Assembly: GCA_032622095.1 (NCBI GenBank)
Contig: CP136062.1
Location: forward strand, 37,698,918 to 37,762,917
Length of the DNA: 64,000 bases
Direction: 5' to 3'
Origin: Siphonodentalium dalli
Lineage: Eukaryota; Mollusca; Scaphopoda; Gadilida; Siphonodentaliidae
Shown: piece after piece, positions 58,555 to 64,000 of the stretch
How the letters are laid out: each line of letters opens with the position of its first letter
Numbering within the stretch: the stretch's first letter is position 1
Notes under the pieces: model-generated
The model's database searches: none
What the model was told of the DNA's origin: nothing
Seen by the model: only the letters and a program-made list of their open reading frames with translations
Program-made: the position numbers and the translations under genes

Positions 58555-58955
58555 TTAACCCTTTACCCAACAGAAGGGCCCTGTGCCAATGCATTCTCTT
58601 ATATATGCGAGTCGACCATAGGTCTCCTCGCATATATAAGAGAATGCATTGGCTTAACACATTAAAAATTATAAAATTGTTAAAGAATGTAAGAAAAAAT
58701 GGTAAAAAGTGTTAAAAAAGATTTTTTTTTATGCCAATGCATTCTCTTATATATGCGAGGCGACCTATGATCGACTCGCATATATAAGAGAATGCATTGG
58801 CACAGGGGCATAACTGTAACTATCACAATGTGGTCAAGGAGCCGATTCCAATGATATCCATATTTGTATGGTTCTATTCAGACAGACCGAAGATATTTTA
58901 GGCTGTTGAAGCTTTATTTGGCCGGTTTTGGCCGGTTTGTTGGGTAAAGGGTTAA
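58555..58955. mobile_element. 401-bp TTAA MITE, copy 2
   Basis: TTAA at 58555-58558 and 58952-58955. Inverted ends ccctttacccaaca / tgttgggtaaaggg are intact. Palindromes lie at 58586-58652 and 58734-58800. It is nearly the same sequence as 51880-52280, with only scattered substitutions and compensating small indels, so the two are recent copies. Confidence 0.9.
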
Positions 58956-59029
58956 TTGTCAGTATCTTTTGTGTATAATGTATTTTTGATATCTATATAT
59001 ACCATGATGAACGAGAATATTGAATTTGG

Positions 59030-59335
59030 TGGCCAAATAGAAATGGAGAATAATCTTTCTCAAAGTAACTATTTTGACAAATATATCCAAATTGGCGACA
59101 CACATCATCATTCTTATGTATTAATTAAATGCAATGACTCTCGAAGGTGAAATCGTTTCGTCAGTTTATCGCAGATACATGTAGTTGCGTCCCGAAACGA
59201 GAAGTAAATATTTACAATTGAGGGTAGTTTTGACGATGATTTCTATTTTTACTAAAATGCTACATTCATCCAGCCTGAATGCCAACTTGTCAGTCTCTCA
59301 TACCCGAACAAGTCCATAATATGTCTATAACATGT
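59030..59335 (-). mobile_element. Family A element, partial inverted copy
   Basis: Shares gagaataatctttctcaaag, attaaatgcaatgactctcg and aagtccataatatgtct with 44640-44990. Both TTAA ends are missing or mutated. Confidence 0.6.
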
Positions 59336-59344
59336 TTTCTGGGC

Positions 59345-59731
59345 TAAGGATACGTTCATACACTGGCACGTTTGCACGGTATGTTTTGCAGGCATTTCGT
59401 CGTGGAAAACGATATGGTGCCAGAATAGGAACGGAAACATGCATATAAAATGCATCTGTACCACGTGCGAAGTAAAATGTTCCAACTGTAGCGATGCTAA
59501 CGAAATTTGCCTGTTAATAGAATGCAATTATCTTGTAACAATCAATCATACAGGTATTTGAAGGCATATACCAGTAGAACTGTTACAAGTGGACCTATAT
59601 ACAGAAATGTTAGTTTGCTTTGGTAAAGATGCATGTTATATCCACGTTTCCGTTCATATCTGGCAGCATGTGGTTTTCTGTGAAGAAATGCCTGAAAAAC
59701 ATACCGTGCACACTTGCCAGCGTATGAACGA
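59345..59731. mobile_element. Foldback element E, complete copy
   Basis: Left arm acgttcatacactggcacgt...gcacggtatgttttgcaggc...; right arm gcctgaaaaacataccgtgc...cacttgccagcgtatgaacg, its reverse complement. The middle carries a second inverted motif (caggtatttgaaggcat). No ORF with recognised homology. Confidence 0.75.
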
Positions 59732-59764
59732 ATAAGTTTAGAGTCGTCTCGCCTTCCACATAAC

Positions 59765-59830
59765 ATAATGGTGTCACAATGATTTATTGGCAAAAACATC
59801 CACACGAGGACAGTTTGCTAATACAATTGA
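59765..59830 (-). mobile_element. Retroposon-like 3' tail fragment
   Basis: Read on the minus strand: ...actgtcctcgtgtggatgtt, tttgccaataaatcattg. It is similar to the tail at 22385-22440. Confidence 0.4.
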
Positions 59831-60436
59831 TAACAGTATATTTACAAGAAAACCAATGTCAGAAATGGTAACGCACTCAAGATCATATACCCATGATTGT
59901 AATTATAGAATATAAAATATAAACACTCAAGATCCTATCATATATTGTTATAAGTGAAACGATGTTATACATATGAATTATCATGTTTGTGTGTAATTGT
60001 ATTTTATGTTAATTTTATGTGATACAATTATTTGGGGAGACAGACCCTTTGTAAGTTGCAAAACTTGTGTCTCAATCCCATTGCGTTATTATCCTTCAAA
60101 TTATTACAACAACTATATAAGGATTATCACTGAAGGTTTATCATGCATCTCACCAGAATTCACAAAGTACACATTTTATCGGAATCGCACCTCGGGTCCA
60201 GTTCGACTTTTAATTCGTCCCAAAAATTCCCATTTCTATAAATAAAACGACCATGGCCCATGTGTACCAAGAATCAGCGAAACATACACGCGGAGCGCGA
60301 AATAAACCGTTTGATAATAGCATAAACAATATATAAAAAAATACGATCTCGTGATGGAGTTTGGGACACTCATGTCAATACATGGGCGTGTCACCCCCCT
60401 CTTTTGTTACGCGGGTTTCAGGACATTTCCAGGCGG

Positions 60437-61075
60437 TACGCATGATTCACACCCCTCTGTTAACGATGCTCCGGATTCACACCCCTCTGTTAACGATGCT
60501 CCGGATTCACACTCATCTGTTAACTATGCTCCGGATTCACACCCCTCTGTTAACTGGTACGCAGGATTCGTACCCCTCTGTTAACTGGTACGCAGGATTC
60601 GTACCCATCTGTTAACTGGTACGCATGATTCATACCCCTCTGTTAACTGGTACGCAGGATTAATACGCCTCTGTTAACTGGTACGCAGGATTCATACGCC
60701 TCTGTTAACTGGTACGCAGGATTCATACCCCTCTCTTAACGATACTCCGAATTCACACCCCTCTGTTAACTGGTACGTATGATTATACCCCTCTGTTAAC
60801 TGGTACGCAGGATTCATACCCCTCAGTTAACGATGGTCAGGATTCACACCCCTCTGTTAACTGGTACGCAGGATTCATAACCCTCTGTTAATTAACTGGT
60901 ACGCAGAATTCATACCCTCTGTTAACTGGTATACGCAGGATTCATACCCCTCTGTTAACGGGTACGCGGGATTCATACTCCTCTGTTAACTGGTACGCAG
61001 GATTCATAGCCCTCCGTTAACGATGCTCAGGATTCAAACCCTCTGTTAACTGGTACTCGGGATTCATATTAAACC
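60437..61075. repeat. 31-bp minisatellite, about 20 copies
   Basis: Gattcatacccctctgttaa plus ctggtacgcag, with cgatgctccg and cgatggtcag variants at both edges and a degenerate outlier at 61295-61345. The open frames over it are shadows. Confidence 0.92.
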
Positions 61076-62569
61076 CATTTTACATGTATTCAGGACTCAA
61101 CGACAAGGCTGGTACGCAGATTTTATAGCATCATTTGTTCAAAATTAGATAGTTTCTTAGCCAAAATGACATATTTTGATGTAATTCAGTACCATACACC
61201 ATGATCTGTTAAAAGTATGACCATCAATGACATCAGAAAATGTGTGAAAATGATCATGTTAGTGTGCAATAACTGTAACTTGTAGTTTCTTGTTCGGTAC
61301 GCATGATTCACCCCTCTATTTTATCTGGTATTCAGGATTCAGTGGGGTAGGGGTGACACCCTCACATTGCGACTTTGATCGGCTGGTTCTCAGTTAACAG
61401 TTAAACCGTCAATCTATATTCGTTTTGTTTTGCACCTACATTAAGTGTGTACATGTATATGTGTTATGTTCTCGTTCCTATGTTCTATTGTTTCTGTATG
61501 TTCGTGTTAAATTACATGTGTATATAATATCTTCATTTATGGAGGAATTAAAGAAAAATATATCTATATATATATTAAAACAGTTGGAAATATCAGACTG
61601 GATGACAGATGTTCGATGTCTTAATCCAATAACCGCTTTTTAGTGTGAAGTGCATACCAGCTATGTGGTTTTAAAGGTACACAAGTCACTCGCATTGGGC
61701 AATGTGCAACAAAATATATAATGTTGCAAAAACAGCATTACTATAAGAAAAAATGGACAAATAAATAATGCCTGATATTCATTATTGATAGTTCTTCAAT
61801 AACGCAATTTCGCGTGTTGAAACAATTTTGTTATGTAAACAAAACTGTTGCAGCGATTTGCCAAGAAACACCGCTAATATAGTGTAGTAAGTTTAGATAT
61901 TTTAGTATAAATATAATTTTCAGAATATTTTTCAATGCTTTGAACTTTTCCTATTCTTAGCGTTCAGTTTTGATTAAACTGTTCAATGTTTTGTTATACA
62001 CATAATGAACATTTGGAAGTCAATTCTCTCCTACATGTACAGAGCTGTTGTCTAATATGCTTGTACACAACCTTTGATATAAATTTGAGTACATTTGCGG
62101 CCTCGTTCTGTGCATGATGAGGAACGTCGTAAATAGAGATGCAGTAGAACATCAAACAAGTTGATATAATTGAATACTTGTAGTCCGTTATCCATATATG
62201 CCAGGCAGTGGCAGGCAACATTTTTTGTCTATAGTTTTCATTTTGATTAACATAATGTGATATGATATATCCAGTTTTCAAATTTTCAAATTTTATTTTT
62301 GCAAAGAAACTTTTTATGATTCGCAGCAGGTAGTGGCAAATTTGTTTTAATTTATTCTGTTTAATTTATAGTTGATGGTATTATGTTCAATTGTTATGCT
62401 TGATTAAAATCGTCCTGTTAGAACTGGTCAAGCGATTTGTAAGTCAGTCACAGTCACTGGTGAAGTCTTGGATGCCACCATTTTTCGGGTCACAATCTGG
62501 AAAAGTGATGCATTCTATGCACCCAACAGATTGTCATGGGTTACCCACTCTTATGTAACATTATATATA
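61076..62569. other. Intergenic, nothing recognised
   Basis: Unassigned apart from the minisatellite outlier near 61300. The short open frames here show no domain or splice context. Confidence 0.4.
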
Positions 62570-63563
62570 GTAATAGTAGGGTTAACCGGCGTTGCCCGGG
62601 TTAAAGTGGTGTGAAACCCTCTGCATAATATGGATGTTTGGTGGGAATAGAGGATACTCAAAGTGTTACACGTATTCTCATAAATTGTATATCCAAATAG
62701 CATCACATGGAATATAAGTGGTGGCTCACCTTGCCGGATCGAAGCGATTGTCAATTTGTTTATCGTGATTAACCCGTCCCACCAATAAAAAAATATGTAT
62801 TTAATTACAACTGCGTATACTTCAGACGTTACAACATGACACATGAACATCATAAACACAATATTTCGCAAAAATAAAAGACGACAATTGTGTTTTACAT
62901 AGATATGTATCAATCAATCTTGTGGGTTAGCCTAAGATTTTGAGGACACCTGGTTATCATATCTCCATGAAAATACAGCTGTTTTAAAGAAATGTCCAGG
63001 TGCTCATCTGTTCATGGTGCTATATACTAATAATTACTATCAGTTTGAAAGAAATGTTGCTATGCATGCACGAATACCATCTAAATGTGCCCGACACAGA
63101 GCGATGTTTTGAGTTGTTTATGTTAGGCGATGAGTCTGTACTGACAAAATGAAAGAAACCCTCTGTATCGGGTAGATATAACCTTGTCAGATGTCAGTAT
63201 TGGAGGATCCCGAAAAGTCATGACATTGTGCCACCGACTGCGTTTTCTCAGAAGAAGCTACATTTGACTGCACACTGTGAACACTATTGTTGAACTGACC
63301 TTCTATACATTTCCATATCTCTTGACAAATTGTTACTTTTTTTGTGGAAAGTATATTGAATGGGGCAGACTCAATTGTGTTATAATATAAACATGAGCCA
63401 TTCTAATATGCAATCCTATGGTGGTTCAAGGTCCCTCAGTTTGCATGAATATACGTATCTCTTAAATAGAATGATAAATATACTTCTAATGCTTTCTTCT
63501 ACGTATCTGTTTTGCTAGCTCATTATATGAATGCACTGATTCCCACCCCCACATGAATATGAC
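62570..63563. repeat. Right arm of the second large inverted repeat
   Basis: Reverse complement of 54867-55812 (landmarks given there). The arms lie about 6.8 kb apart. Confidence 0.85.
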
Positions 63564-64000
63564 AGTTGATAATATATAATTGTTCAAGTGACTTAATTCG
63601 GTCACCATTAAAATGTTGTCGATATTGTGAAGTTTGAACGCCAAAAACTCCCTAGAGCGACATGGAGCTGGCCTGGGAGATGACTATATATAACTTTGGT
63701 GGATATATCGGCGAATAGAACAATCTTATCGATGCTAATGCATTTACTCTCGCCATTGATGAATCGAACGACACAACATGTGAGTTAATTCATCGTAGGA
63801 TTAGAGAAGAGGGTGCATGAATTTTGTGAAAATCAGTGCTAAATATATTTGTATCAGCTTTGGTTGAACTCCCCTCCTCATGCATGACTTAAACGACGCC
63901 ACTTTTGACATATTTAAACCACGTCCATTAAACACATGCATGCATGATATCACGGAGATGATAAAATATAAGTTTGGCGGTATTCGGCAACAAAACCAAT
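63564..64000. other. Window end, weak similarity only
   Basis: 63575-63655 is faintly similar, in reverse complement, to 52320-52410 (tgaacgcc.aaa against gggcgttcaaagttcacaac; tgttcaagtgactta). Otherwise unassigned. Confidence 0.35.

Noticed and set aside
60351-60615. 77- and 84-aa ORFs with DSHPSVN-type repeats
   Set aside because: Two overlapping frames of the 31-bp minisatellite. No start or splice context.

Overview
The window looks like animal genomic DNA. It is AT-rich, its coding sequence is split into short exons with GT-AG borders, and thrombospondin type 1 (TSR) and C-type lectin (CTLD) exons sit among dense foldback elements, TTAA-flanked miniature elements and minisatellites. 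I see no operons, prokaryotic genes, rRNA, tRNA or CRISPR. The repeat style, such as TTAA MITEs and '...AAGATGGCCGCTGG...' repeats, suggests a marine lophotrochozoan, perhaps a mollusc. That assignment is inference.

Region by region. 1-5840 is a 47-bp tandem array of 124 monomers. It runs without a break into a TSR exon (5841-6008), and every monomer carries that exon's 3' splice site and its first 19 coding bases. 6009-15620 holds further plus-strand TSR exons, each 168 nt and phase 1-1 (8260, 11233, 12765, 13368, 14803, and an end-damaged one at 15452). The exons at 11233-15613 belong to a tandemly duplicated two-exon module of about 2.1 kb. About 17110-25870 is a very large imperfect palindrome whose two arms carry divergent, open copies of another TSR exon in opposite orientation. 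26082-26252 and 31412-31629 are the first and last exons of a CTLD that ends at a TAG stop, with a possible relic CTLD exon at about 30477-30612. From about 31630 to 64000 I recognise no gene. This part is repeats: minisatellites, foldback and TTAA elements, and a second long inverted repeat (54867-55812 against 62570-63563).

How it fits together. All intact plus-strand exons are in compatible phase 1, so the simplest model is the 3' part of one secreted or extracellular gene: five to eight or more TSRs followed by a C-terminal CTLD. The first exons, including any signal peptide, lie upstream of base 1. The TSRs show WxxW C-mannosylation motifs, CxxS/TCG O-fucosylation motifs and N-glycosylation sequons, as expected for secreted adhesion or recognition proteins. 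Joining the TSR and CTLD exons into one transcript is inference that needs RNA data.

A theme recurs at several scales: tandem amplification of functional boundaries. It affects the TSR acceptor (47 bp x124), the CTLD last-exon acceptor (97 bp x3), the end of one TTAA element (50 bp x6) and the end of a foldback element (70 bp x14).
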